Assembly: GCA_011049465.1 (NCBI GenBank)
Contig: DSBP01000091.1
Coordinates: forward strand, 1 to 11,503
Length of the DNA: 11,503 nt
Source: a bacterium
GTDB taxonomy: Bacteria; Oederibacteriota; PGYV01; DSBP01
Reading direction: 5' to 3'
Both the position numbers and the translations under genes were made by a program. This document shows positions 1-7,129 of the stretch, piece by piece; within the stretch, counting starts at the first letter, position 1; every line of letters begins with the position of its first letter. The notes under the pieces are model-generated. The model was not told the DNA's origin, did no database searches, and worked only from the letters and a program-made list of their open reading frames with translations.

Positions 1-1
1 G

Positions 2-1621
2 GACAGCGGCTCTGCCACAATGGCTGTAAGGGCGGCAACGCACGACGAGCGGCTTAAGGCATTGTCCGGCAGGGAATGGTCAATAAGAGGGGGAAGGGGA
101 AAGATGACATCGCTGGGCGGAATAACACATGTTTATCAGGACGCGTCAACTGCCATGGACGGAGCTGCCTTTGATATTGACGCGGGCCTGCTCTTCAGGA
201 AAAAACAGCATTATTTCAACCTCAATCCGTTTGCCGGGTATTATGAAAGGCGCTCAACTTTAAGCGGGGGGATACCGTCCGGCAACCACGGTATGATAGG
301 AAACTCCATATACTCATCCGGAGAGACAGGCGTGCCAAACGATTACTTTGTAAATTCAATAAGGCCTCTTTTTCAAAACTCCTTTATGCATGACAGCAGC
401 GCGGGCCTTGACTCCAAAAATTCAGGGACAATGTACGGAGGCATGTATATCGCCGGGTTTAAGCCCGTTCCATTGTTTGGTATTGCGGGCGCGTTCGGGT
501 ACGAACACATACCATACTCCGAGACAGCCGGGCCTGTAAACGGGTTCATAACTTTCAGCAAGCTTGAATGGAGGGTCGGCGCAGGGATTTATTTTCCTTT
601 TCTCTTTTCAAAAACAGACGGGTTGAGCCTTACCTCTGCATTTGGCACTTACAGCCCCAGGTCCGACTACCGCGACATAGGCAACAACCTCTTTTTTAAC
701 CTTCCTTATTCAATGTCGCATGGGTACAGGGCCGAAATTTCAAGAACTGAGGATGATTTTGATTTGTTTTACCTTCCGCCGGGAGGGCCTTATATTAAAA
801 AAGAGTTTAAGGATTCCTTTGAGGCAACAGGTTATACCGTAAAGACCAATCTCCACTATATGCTCGGCAATTCAATGCATGAATTTTTCATATTTGTTGA
901 GTCGCCTGTTGATATAAAATATTTTACGCAGACACAGCTTATTATTAAAGACGGGCTTACCGGTTTTACCGTTCTTGATGAAATATCATCGCCAAGGGAA
1001 GAAGCGGGATATGCTCATATTTTCAGGGTCAAAACAGGCATAAGAAACGATTTTAAGTACGCTGCCGCGGGTTTTAAATACGAGATTGACAACGAGACAT
1101 ACCGTTTTAAAAGCGCTCTGCCCCCGCAGTTTCTTCCCATGATAAGCGAGCAGGTGCTTCCTGATTTTCACATGGCCTCAAGGTCAATGCAGTCGCACAG
1201 GCTGACGGGCGGGTTAAACATAAAACCGATTGACCATGTCTCTTTTCCGGTTGAATACGAACACACGATTATAAAAACAGAAGGTGAATTTATAACGCTC
1301 TTTACAGAGCGCAGGGCAGTGAGGGGAGGCCTTGAAATCAAGCCGATTCCGTTTTTCGCTTTAAGGGGAGGGCTCTCGTATGAATTCGCGTCAAATGCAT
1401 ATTTTTCCGAGGCCTATACGGTTTATAACCCCGGCACAAGGGAAAACCCGTTTGTCAACCTGCTTGGCTATCACTTTGGAGCCGGCTTTGACCTGCCGCT
1501 GTTTGAGTTAAACGCGGGCGGAGCGGTTAAAAATATCTATTCAACCCCGCTTAAAGCCGGATATGAAAGCGACAGCGCCTATTATCTCTTTGGGTTTGTT
1601 GATTTAAGTTTTTACATGTAA
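2..1621 (+). CDS. Outer-membrane beta-barrel protein, 5' partial
   Basis: The reading frame is open from the left edge of the window to a TAA at 1619-1621. The first Met codon (base 20) has no ribosome binding site and is preceded by in-frame sense codons, so the true start and any signal peptide lie outside. About 540 residues are visible. They show no enzyme motif. Throughout there are short amphipathic stretches with alternating polar and hydrophobic residues, rich in Tyr, Phe and Gly (for example GAGIYFPFLF, RGGLSYEFAS, HFGAGFDLPLF), separated by polar turns. This is the look of transmembrane beta-strands in an outer-membrane barrel. The last strand ends LSFYM, so the residue at the extreme C-terminus is Met rather than the usual aromatic. 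The specific family (FadL-like, PorV-like or other) cannot be told without the N-terminus. It is transcribed toward the operon on the other strand and has no visible partner gene. Confidence 0.75.
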   Translation, partial: DSGSATMAVRAATHDERLKALSGREWSIRGGRGKMTSLGGITHVYQDASTAMDGAAFDIDAGLLFRKKQHYFNLNPFAGYYERRSTLSGGIPSGNHGMIGNSIYSSGETGVPNDYFVNSIRPLFQNSFMHDSSAGLDSKNSGTMYGGMYIAGFKPVPLFGIAGAFGYEHIPYSETAGPVNGFITFSKLEWRVGAGIYFPFLFSKTDGLSLTSAFGTYSPRSDYRDIGNNLFFNLPYSMSHGYRAEISRTEDDFDLFYLPPGGPYIKKEFKDSFEATGYTVKTNLHYMLGNSMHEFFIFVESPVDIKYFTQTQLIIKDGLTGFTVLDEISSPREEAGYAHIFRVKTGIRNDFKYAAAGFKYEIDNETYRFKSALPPQFLPMISEQVLPDFHMASRSMQSHRLTGGLNIKPIDHVSFPVEYEHTIIKTEGEFITLFTERRAVRGGLEIKPIPFFALRGGLSYEFASNAYFSEAYTVYNPGTRENPFVNLLGYHFGAGFDLPLFELNAGGAVKNIYSTPLKAGYESDSAYYLFGFVDLSFYM

Positions 1622-1634
1622 TCCTCGAGTACTG

Positions 1635-1673
1635 CAATTTAAATTTGGAATTTTCAATTTGCAAGTTAGTACA
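1635..1673. repeat. AT-rich dispersed repeat, copy A
   Basis: This 39-bp block starts CAATTTA and ends GCAAGTTAGTACA. It begins 13 bp after the beta-barrel stop codon. It matches 2043-2082 over its full length with one extra base in copy B (C2050) and one substitution (C1655 versus T2064). It is followed by a palindrome and ends as a composite unit at CTACGAA (1736-1742), an order also seen in copy B. Such similarity over 40 bp with no coding role points to a dispersed intergenic repeat. Confidence 0.85.
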
Positions 1674-1692
1674 AATCCGGAAAACCCGCTTT

Positions 1693-1735
1693 GGGCGATT
1701 CGTCCTTCGGTAAACTCAGGACAAGTGAATCGCCC
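1693..1735. repeat. Imperfect palindrome in composite repeat A
   Basis: The outer arms are GGGCGATTC (1693-1701) and GAATCGCCC (1727-1735), perfectly complementary. Inside them, GTCCT (1702-1706) pairs with AGGAC (1718-1722), leaving an 11-base loop and a four-base bulge on the right side. The inner part contains TTCGGTAAACTCA, a core resembling the one in the second palindrome at 2131-2143. It sits about 70 bp past the beta-barrel gene. A U-run does not follow directly; a T-rich stretch starts about 20 bp later (1754-1777). It could help end transcription but is not a textbook intrinsic terminator. Confidence 0.75.
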
Positions 1736-1818
1736 CTACGAAAACAATACATCGATATTTAAGTTTTTTGTTTTTTGCAGGCTGCTAAACAACCCTTGCC
1801 CCAAAACACACTGACGCA

Positions 1819-2028
1819 GGACGGGGTAGGCAGTGGAAAATTTCGTCGAGAACTCAGGGCGCGTCTGTGCTGTGCGTTATTCAACGCCATCCCAAACATC
1901 TGTGCCCGGCATAAGAGTTGCTGCCCTAAAATCTGCGCAAGCCTAATCGCGGCCATTCACGAGTCTGCATCTGACCGGGCTCACCGCCGATGTAAATCGG
2001 CGAAATTTCTCCGCTGCCTGCTCCGGCC
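1819..2028 (+). ncRNA. Candidate structured RNA or MITE-like element
   Basis: The ends pair in one long helix: 1819-1845 with 2001-2028, about 26 pairs interrupted by one bulge (C2009) and one A/G mismatch (1821/2026). All three non-Watson-Crick pairs (T1834/G2013, T1827/G2020, G1825/T2022) are G-U wobbles only if the plus strand is transcribed. Within the ~155-base interior are a hairpin with a perfect 5-bp stem (1874-1887, GCGTT/AACGC), a pairing GCCCGG/CCGGGC (1904-1909 with 1975-1980), and a perfect 7-bp hairpin with a GUAA (GNRA-class) loop at 1985-2002. No credible protein is encoded on either strand. A clear promoter is not visible. The arms could instead be terminal inverted repeats of a small non-autonomous mobile element. 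I do not recognise a named RNA family; a stand-alone HEARO/omega RNA is one guess. Confidence 0.45.
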
Positions 2029-2042
2029 CACCTCAGGTAGAA

Positions 2043-2082
2043 CAATTTACAATTTGGAATTTTTAATTTGCAAGTTAGTACA
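2043..2082. repeat. AT-rich dispersed repeat, copy B
   Basis: Near-identical to 1635-1673 (one indel, one substitution over 40 bp) and in the same orientation. It starts 14 bp after the long stem of the structured element. Like copy A it is followed by a palindrome containing a TTCG-R-Y-AAACTCA core and closes at CTACGAA (2190-2196). The composite unit is therefore about 108 bp in copy A and about 154 bp here. Confidence 0.85.
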
Positions 2083-2106
2083 GCCCCCAAAACACACACC
2101 GCTTAG

Positions 2107-2187
2107 ACGGGGATTCCTTCGGCTTCGCCATTCGACAAACTCATGACCCTGAGTGAAATCGAAGGGCTAAGGACTTTAGAACCCCGT
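2107..2187. repeat. Nested palindrome at the convergent junction
   Basis: The outer arms ACGGGG (2107-2112) and CCCCGT (2182-2187) enclose an inner palindrome. In it TTCGA (2131-2135) pairs with TCGAA (2159-2163) and ACTCA (2139-2143) with TGAGT (2150-2154) around a 6-base loop. An alternative pairing CCTTCG (2116-2121) with CGAAGG (2160-2165) competes. It lies 23 bp beyond the glmS stop codon, where the minus-strand operon must end, so a termination role is possible. Neither strand shows a U-run directly after the stem, so it is listed as a repeat. The inner motif is of the widespread intergenic palindrome type seen in many bacterial genomes. Confidence 0.65.
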
Positions 2188-2210
2188 TTCTACGAATAAT
2201 TTCGCTGTTT

Positions 2211-4031
2211 TTACTCAACGGTCACTGATTTGGCGAGGTTTCTCGGCTTGTCGACATCTATTCCCTTTTTCACGCCGATATAATACGCCAGGAGGTGAAG
2301 CGGGACAGCGGCCAACAGCGGGTAAAAATCCTCATCAATGTCAGGGATATATATAACGTCATCAGCGTAATTTTTCATTGTCTTGTTTGAGCGGTTTGTG
2401 ACCGCTATGATTATTCCGTCACGCGCGCGTATCTCTTCTATATTATTAATAATCTTTTCATAGAGCGCGTTTACGGGCGCTATGAACACATTCGGAACCT
2501 TGTCGTCAACAAGGGCGATGGGGCCGTGCTTCATCTCTCCCGCCGGATAACCCTCGGCGTGTATGTAGGATATCTCCTTGAGCTTAAGCGCGCCCTCAAG
2601 CGCTATCGGGTAATTAATATTCCTGCCGTAATAGAGAAAATCGCGGTGGCGCGAATACTTTGCTCCGATTTTCTCTATCTTTTTCCTCTCTTTTATTATT
2701 TCCTTTATGTAGCCGGGTATTTTCCTGAGGGACTTAAGCGCTGACCTTATTTTTTTCCGGCTCATCCTTCCTTTCAGGGAAGCGATGTGGAACGAAAGCA
2801 GGTAAAGCACAGCGAGCTGGCTTATGAATGTCTTTGTGGCGGCAACGCCGATTTCCGGCCCGGCGTGCGTGTATATCACGGAATCAAGCTCCCTGCTCAG
2901 AGTGGAACCCACCACATTTACAACAGCGATGGAATATCCGGCCCGCTTTTTTATATTGTTAAAAGCCGCTATTGTGTCTATTGTCTCGCCTGATTGCGAA
3001 ATTATGATTATTAACGTATCCTTTGTGACGGCGGGCGCTGCATAGCGTATCTCCGAGCCTATATCAACAGAGACATTGAGCCCCGAATATTTTTCCATAA
3101 GGTACTTTGTCGTGTATGCCGCGTGATAGGATGTGCCGCAGGCAATTATGCGGACATTTTTCATTTTGCGGAGCCTGGCGTCATTTACCGTCTCAAAGAG
3201 TATTTTTGCCCTGTCGCTGTCAAACCTTCCTATTATCGTATCCTCAAAGGCCTGCGGCTCCTCTCCTATTTCCTTTAGCATATAATGGGGGTAGCCGTTT
3301 TTTTCAGCCTGGCTGTCGTTCCATTTGATGTGGGTGATTTTTCTGGAAACCTTTTTGCCGTTGTTAAGTACTGTGTATCCCTGTTTCGTTATAACCGCCA
3401 TGTCATCATCCTCAAGAAAGACCGCTTTTTTCGTGTATTTCAGGAACGAAGGCACGTCAGAGGCGATAAAGTTTTCGTTTTTTCCTATGCCGAGGACAAG
3501 CGGAGAGCCTTTTCTCGCGGCCACAATCTTGTCAGGCTCGCCGGCGTGCAGTATGACCATTGCGTACATGCCCCGAATTTTTTTGAGCGCCGCCTGAACC
3601 GCTTTTTCAACGCCTTTCCCTATGTTTTCCTCTATGAGATGCGCGAATATCTCGCTGTCTGTTTCTGAGGTGAATTTATGCCCGCGCTTTAAAAGCATCT
3701 GCTTGATTTCATAGTAATTCTCAATAATGCCGTTGTGTATTATTGTGATTTTTCCGGTGCAGTCAGTGTGAGGATGGGCGTTTTCATCAGACGGCTTGCC
3801 GTGTGTTGCCCAGCGCGTGTGCCCTATTGCCGTGGTTCCGTGAAGCCTGATATTTTTAAGCGCGGAAACCAGGTTTTCAAGCCTGCCCTTGGCGCGGTAA
3901 CGCAGCAGCTTTGAGCCCTCCACAAGCGATATGCCCGAGGAATCATAACCGCGATACTCAAGTTTTTTAAGCCCGTATATGACCCGTTCCGCAGCGTTTT
4001 CTCTGCCTATGTATCCTATTATGCCGCACAT
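2211..4031 (-). CDS. glmS: Glutamine--fructose-6-phosphate aminotransferase
   Basis: Makes glucosamine-6-phosphate from fructose-6-phosphate and glutamine in the cytoplasm, the entry step to UDP-GlcNAc, peptidoglycan and LPS. The 606 residues match the usual ~609. Cys2 (after Met1 removal, the N-terminal nucleophile) begins MCGIIGYIG. The glutaminase domain spans about 1-240 with GHTRWATHG (70-78) and HNG (99-101). YPHYMLKEI (247-255) leads into two sugar-isomerase (SIS) domains: CGTS (298-301) and SQSGET (345-350) in the first, and ALEGALKLKEISYIHAEG (477-494) in the second. The C-terminal LAKSVTVE carries the conserved active-site Lys (601). The start has a good ribosome binding site (AGGCGG, 4039-4044, seven bases upstream). 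It lies 15 bp after rsmA, as the last gene of the operon. That short gap leaves no room for a glmS ribozyme, so amino-sugar feedback of that kind is absent here. Confidence 0.98.
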   Translation of the reverse strand: MCGIIGYIGRENAAERVIYGLKKLEYRGYDSSGISLVEGSKLLRYRAKGRLENLVSALKNIRLHGTTAIGHTRWATHGKPSDENAHPHTDCTGKITIIHNGIIENYYEIKQMLLKRGHKFTSETDSEIFAHLIEENIGKGVEKAVQAALKKIRGMYAMVILHAGEPDKIVAARKGSPLVLGIGKNENFIASDVPSFLKYTKKAVFLEDDDMAVITKQGYTVLNNGKKVSRKITHIKWNDSQAEKNGYPHYMLKEIGEEPQAFEDTIIGRFDSDRAKILFETVNDARLRKMKNVRIIACGTSYHAAYTTKYLMEKYSGLNVSVDIGSEIRYAAPAVTKDTLIIIISQSGETIDTIAAFNNIKKRAGYSIAVVNVVGSTLSRELDSVIYTHAGPEIGVAATKTFISQLAVLYLLSFHIASLKGRMSRKKIRSALKSLRKIPGYIKEIIKERKKIEKIGAKYSRHRDFLYYGRNINYPIALEGALKLKEISYIHAEGYPAGEMKHGPIALVDDKVPNVFIAPVNALYEKIINNIEEIRARDGIIIAVTNRSNKTMKNYADDVIYIPDIDEDFYPLLAAVPLHLLAYYIGVKKGIDVDKPRNLAKSVTVE

Positions 4032-4046
4032 TTTATAACCGCCTTT

Positions 4047-4868
4047 TTAAATTTTGTTTAAATGATTATACAACACATCCGACAGCCGCGCAAATTGTAA
4101 AATTGAGACATCCTCGGGCCGCGCCCTCTCATCAATCCCGGTGCTGCCCAGTAAACCCGCCGCTTCCTCTCCGGTGAGTTTAAAGAGCCTGCGCAGGCCG
4201 TTTGCAAGGGTTTTTCTGCGCTGGTTAAACCCGCCGCGCACAAGCGTGAAAAATAGGGATTCGCTTTTTACTTCAACAGGCTCATCTTTTTCAAAACGCA
4301 TTATGACAAAAGCCGAATCAACATCGGGAACAGGAAAAAAGGCTCTCCTCGGTATTTTCAGGGCAAGCTCCGTGTCAGCGTGGTATTGGCAGAATATCGA
4401 AAGCGAGGAATAGGTTTTTGAACCCTCTTTTGCGGCCATTCGTTCCCCGACCTCTTTTTGAACAGTCAGATAAATCGCGCTCACATGGTTTTTTGACTCT
4501 ATTGCCTTTTCTATAATGGGCGTTGTAATGTAATAAGGAATATTGCCGGCGATTTTGATTTTTCCCCGCCTGCCTGAAGCGGCGGACCTTATGTCAAAAC
4601 CGAGAAAATCAGCTGTGATTACCTTCAGGTTCGGCGGCTCCCCTATTTTTTCGCGCAGCCTGGCAACCGCCTCCGGGTCTATTTCAACAGCTGTGACAAA
4701 AGCTCCGGCTTCAAGAAGAAGTTTTGTGAGGCTGCCGCTTCCCGGCCCTATTTCTATGATGGAATCTCCGGGCGAGGGGTTTATCAGAGAGGCTATCTGC
4801 CCGAGTTTTGATGTGTTGTGAAGAAAGTTCTGGCCGTATCTTTTTTTATAGCGGAACTTACCGGGCAT
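4047..4868 (-). CDS. rsmA: 16S rRNA (adenine1518-N6/1519-N6) dimethyltransferase
   Basis: RsmA (KsgA) uses S-adenosylmethionine to dimethylate two adjacent adenines near the 3' end of 16S rRNA, a late checkpoint in small-subunit assembly. The 273 residues are normal for the family. The N-terminus has the hallmark YGQNFL (11-16). The SAM-binding loop is EIGPGSGSLT (39-48), the ribose-binding acidic stretch VEID (61-64), and the catalytic motif NIPYY (109-113, in place of the more usual NLPYN). The C-terminal RNA-binding part has FFPVPDVDSAF (177-187) and FNQRRKTL (214-221). The start lies 21 bp after pdxA, and glmS follows by 15 bp. The pdxA-rsmA pair is a conserved neighbourhood in many Gram-negative bacteria. 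Confidence 0.97.
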   Translation of the reverse strand: MPGKFRYKKRYGQNFLHNTSKLGQIASLINPSPGDSIIEIGPGSGSLTKLLLEAGAFVTAVEIDPEAVARLREKIGEPPNLKVITADFLGFDIRSAASGRRGKIKIAGNIPYYITTPIIEKAIESKNHVSAIYLTVQKEVGERMAAKEGSKTYSSLSIFCQYHADTELALKIPRRAFFPVPDVDSAFVIMRFEKDEPVEVKSESLFFTLVRGGFNQRRKTLANGLRRLFKLTGEEAAGLLGSTGIDERARPEDVSILQFARLSDVLYNHLNKI

Positions 4869-4889
4869 CTGCCGCCCCGTGTTTTATCC

Positions 4890-5903
4890 TCATCTGCGGC
4901 CGGCCCGCCTGTTTAATGCCAGCATAAGCGCGGTGTTAAAGGCTGAAAGCAGCGAAGCTTCGGAGGCTTTGCCTGTTCCCGCTATGTCATAAGCAGTGCC
5001 GTGGTCCGGAGAAGTGCGGATAAACGGGAGCCCCATTGTAAAATTAACGCCGCTGTCAAACCCGATAAGCTTTAAAGGAATCAAACCCTGGTCGTGATAC
5101 ATGCAAAGAGCGGCGTCATGCGATCCCTTTACTATTTTATGAAATATGGTGTCGGGCGGATACGGGCCCGATGCGTTTATCCCCAGTTTTTGCGCCCTTT
5201 TAACCGCGGGTATTATTTTAAGTTTTTCCTCGTTTCCAAAGGCGCCCTTCTCTCCCGCGTGCGGGTTTAACCCCAAAACAGCGATGCGCGGATTTTTTAT
5301 TCTGAAATCTTTTTTAAGCGAATCATGAACAAGCGCTATCTTGTCAAATATTTTTTTTGTTGTCAGGAGCGCGGGAACGCTTTTTAAAGAGGTGTGTATT
5401 GTTACAAGCACAACTTTGAGGCTCCCCGTCATCAGCATCATCGCGAAATTTTTTGCCTTTGCCTTTTTTGCCAGTATCTCCGTATGCCCGGGCTCTTTTA
5501 CTCCCGCAAGGTGGAGAGCGTGCTTGTTGACCGGCGCGGTCACCAGCGCGGCGGCTTTTTTCTCAAGCAGCAGGGATACGGCCCTGTTAATATACGCGTA
5601 CGCGGCAGCGCCTGCCGCGGCTGATTCAGCGCCTGTCTCCCAGTCATTGAGCGAGAGCTGCCTTAAATCAAGCAGGTTGATAACATGCCTTTCGGGAGAG
5701 AGTCCCTTAATGGATGTTACCGGCTTGATCCGGATTTTACGCGACACGCGCCGCTGTGCCGAGAGCATGGGGAAAAGGTCGCCTATGACAAGCACGTCTG
5801 CCTTTTTTTTGACAGGGTGGAAAAGGTGCAGTTTCGCTATAATTTCAGGTCCTATGCCCGCGGCATCGCCCATTGTAACAAGTATAAGCGGTTTTTTACT
5901 CAT
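4890..5903 (-). CDS. pdxA: 4-hydroxythreonine-4-phosphate dehydrogenase
   Basis: PdxA oxidises 4-phosphohydroxy-L-threonine with NAD; the product decarboxylates and is condensed by PdxJ with deoxyxylulose phosphate to make pyridoxine phosphate (DXP-dependent vitamin B6 route). At 337 residues it is of family length. Visible motifs are GDAAGIGPEI (12-21), GHTE (139-142), and the three metal-ligand histidines in their usual settings: VTIHTS (His170), NPHAGE (His215) and MYHDQG (His270). RTSPDHGTAYDIAG (296-309) is the substrate/NAD loop. The start ATG overlaps the hisS stop (ATGA, 4-bp overlap) without a strong ribosome binding site, so translation is probably coupled to hisS. PdxA2-type paralogues act on other substrates. 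The rsmA neighbour and full motif set favour the biosynthetic enzyme, although pdxJ is not in the window. Confidence 0.94.
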   Translation of the reverse strand: MSKKPLILVTMGDAAGIGPEIIAKLHLFHPVKKKADVLVIGDLFPMLSAQRRVSRKIRIKPVTSIKGLSPERHVINLLDLRQLSLNDWETGAESAAAGAAAYAYINRAVSLLLEKKAAALVTAPVNKHALHLAGVKEPGHTEILAKKAKAKNFAMMLMTGSLKVVLVTIHTSLKSVPALLTTKKIFDKIALVHDSLKKDFRIKNPRIAVLGLNPHAGEKGAFGNEEKLKIIPAVKRAQKLGINASGPYPPDTIFHKIVKGSHDAALCMYHDQGLIPLKLIGFDSGVNFTMGLPFIRTSPDHGTAYDIAGTGKASEASLLSAFNTALMLALNRRAGRR

Positions 5904-7129
5904 TTCAGTTTTTTGGCGGCGCTGTCAAATGGCGACTCCTGCTGGCCGCCTGTCTCCATGTCTTTTATCGAGACCGTATTGTTTTCAATTTCATTATCGC
6001 CCAAAACAAGCGCGAATTTGAAATTTCCGGAATCAGCCTCCCTGAACTGCGCCTTAAAACTTTTGGGTTCAAATGAAGCTGATGCTTTTATTCCCTCAGC
6101 GCGCAGCGCCTGTAAAAGTTCAAAAGCCCTGTCTCTGTATTTTGCGTCATATACTATAAAAGCCCCGGTTTTTTGAGGAGCAGATACGCTTCCCTGAACC
6201 TTCAGGACTTCTGCCAGCCTGTCAATACCGAGAGCAAAACCTGTCGCGGGTACATCCTTCCCGCCAAGGCTATTTACAAGGCTGTCGTATCTTCCGCCCG
6301 CCAAAAGCGTGTTTTGCTGCGGCCCGAGCAGCTCTGTTGTAAATTCAAAGACAGCGCCCGTATAGTAATCAAGCCCGCGGACTATTGACGGATCCTCCAT
6401 GAATTCAACAGAGGCGGATTTCAGCAGTTTTTTTACCCCGTCAAAATGAGCGGCCCCCTCAGGCGTAAGGTTGTCGGTAATAAGAGGCGCGGCCGCGGCC
6501 GCCTTTTTGCATTCGGGGTTTTTGCAGTCAAGGACGCGTATGGGCGCGCGTTCAAGTTTTTTCAGGCAGCTTTCGCAAAGCGAACCTTTAACCGAATTCA
6601 GAAAAGAAACAAGCTTTTCCCTGTAACCGGCTGAAGCGGCAAGGCTGTTGAGTTTAAGGCTGAATTCCTTTACGCCGCAGCTCTTCAGTATATCGCGGCC
6701 GAGCATGATGATTTCCGCGTCTTTATGAGGCGTGTTGTCGCCAAAGCTTTCCGCTCCTATCTGAAAAAATTCCCTGTACCTCCCCTTTTGCGGCCTCTCA
6801 TAGCGGAACATCGGGCCCATGTAAAAAAGATCGGATTTTTCAGGAAGCGTGTTTTCTATATATGCCCTCACAACAGCCGCTGTCGCCTCCGGCCTTAAAA
6901 CTATCCTGCGGCCGCCCTTATCCTCAAAATCATACATTTCCTTAAGCACAATGTCTGTTGCTTCCCCTATGCCCCGGCAAAAGAGCGAGAGTTCTTCCAT
7001 AACAGGAGTTATTATAAGGGAATAGCCGTAGACAGAAAGAATGCTGCGCGCGGATTTTATTATTTGCTCCCATGCGGCCGAATCCTCACCTGTGATATCC
7101 CTGGTGCCGCGCAGCCTTTTATGCTCCAT
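5900..7129 (-). CDS. hisS: Histidyl-tRNA synthetase
   Basis: Class II aminoacyl-tRNA synthetase that charges tRNA-His, cytoplasmic, acting as a dimer. At 409 residues it is close to the usual ~420. The N-terminus has RGTRD (7-11). Also visible are the histidine-binding stretch RPEATAAVVRAY (79-90), motif 2 with YMGPMFRYERPQKGRYREF (103-121), the HisRS-specific RGLDYYTGA (251-259), and motif 3 GFALGIDRL (297-305). The C-terminal domain from about 322 is the anticodon-binding fold. A four-Cys cluster (185, 188, 202, 207) sits in the insertion domain, as in many bacterial HisRS. The start ATG overlaps the upstream stop by one base (TGATG), with GAGGTG about 10 bases upstream. The 3' end overlaps pdxA by 4 bp. 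The full length and motif set argue against the HisZ paralogue, which lacks synthetase activity. Confidence 0.97.
   Translation of the reverse strand: MEHKRLRGTRDITGEDSAAWEQIIKSARSILSVYGYSLIITPVMEELSLFCRGIGEATDIVLKEMYDFEDKGGRRIVLRPEATAAVVRAYIENTLPEKSDLFYMGPMFRYERPQKGRYREFFQIGAESFGDNTPHKDAEIIMLGRDILKSCGVKEFSLKLNSLAASAGYREKLVSFLNSVKGSLCESCLKKLERAPIRVLDCKNPECKKAAAAAPLITDNLTPEGAAHFDGVKKLLKSASVEFMEDPSIVRGLDYYTGAVFEFTTELLGPQQNTLLAGGRYDSLVNSLGGKDVPATGFALGIDRLAEVLKVQGSVSAPQKTGAFIVYDAKYRDRAFELLQALRAEGIKASASFEPKSFKAQFREADSGNFKFALVLGDNEIENNTVSIKDMETGGQQESPFDSAAKKLK

Noticed and set aside
1736..1778. Intrinsic terminator after the beta-barrel gene
   Set aside because: The palindrome ends at 1735 but the T-rich tract starts about 20 bases later, too far for a standard hairpin-U-run terminator.
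1759..1956. Minus-strand open frame of 65 residues within the structured element
   Set aside because: It overlaps the pairing arms and hairpins, has Cys/Arg-rich random-looking composition and no convincing ribosome binding site or domain. The base pairing explains the conservation better.
1775..2146. Plus-strand open frame of 123 residues
   Set aside because: It runs through the stem, the AT-rich repeat and the palindrome, so it is read from non-coding repeats. The start lacks a ribosome binding site.
1622..2210. tRNA, rRNA fragment or CRISPR array in the intergenic region
   Set aside because: No cloverleaf with T-loop consensus was seen, no rRNA signature, and the repeats are only two copies 370 bp apart rather than regularly spaced.
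4032..4046. Possible glmS ribozyme upstream of glmS
   Set aside because: Only 15 bp separate glmS from the rsmA stop and they hold a plain ribosome binding site; the ribozyme needs well over 100 nt.
5341..6021. Long plus-strand frame opposite pdxA/hisS
   Set aside because: pdxA and hisS are certain by motif and fill this interval on the other strand; the frame has no recognisable features.
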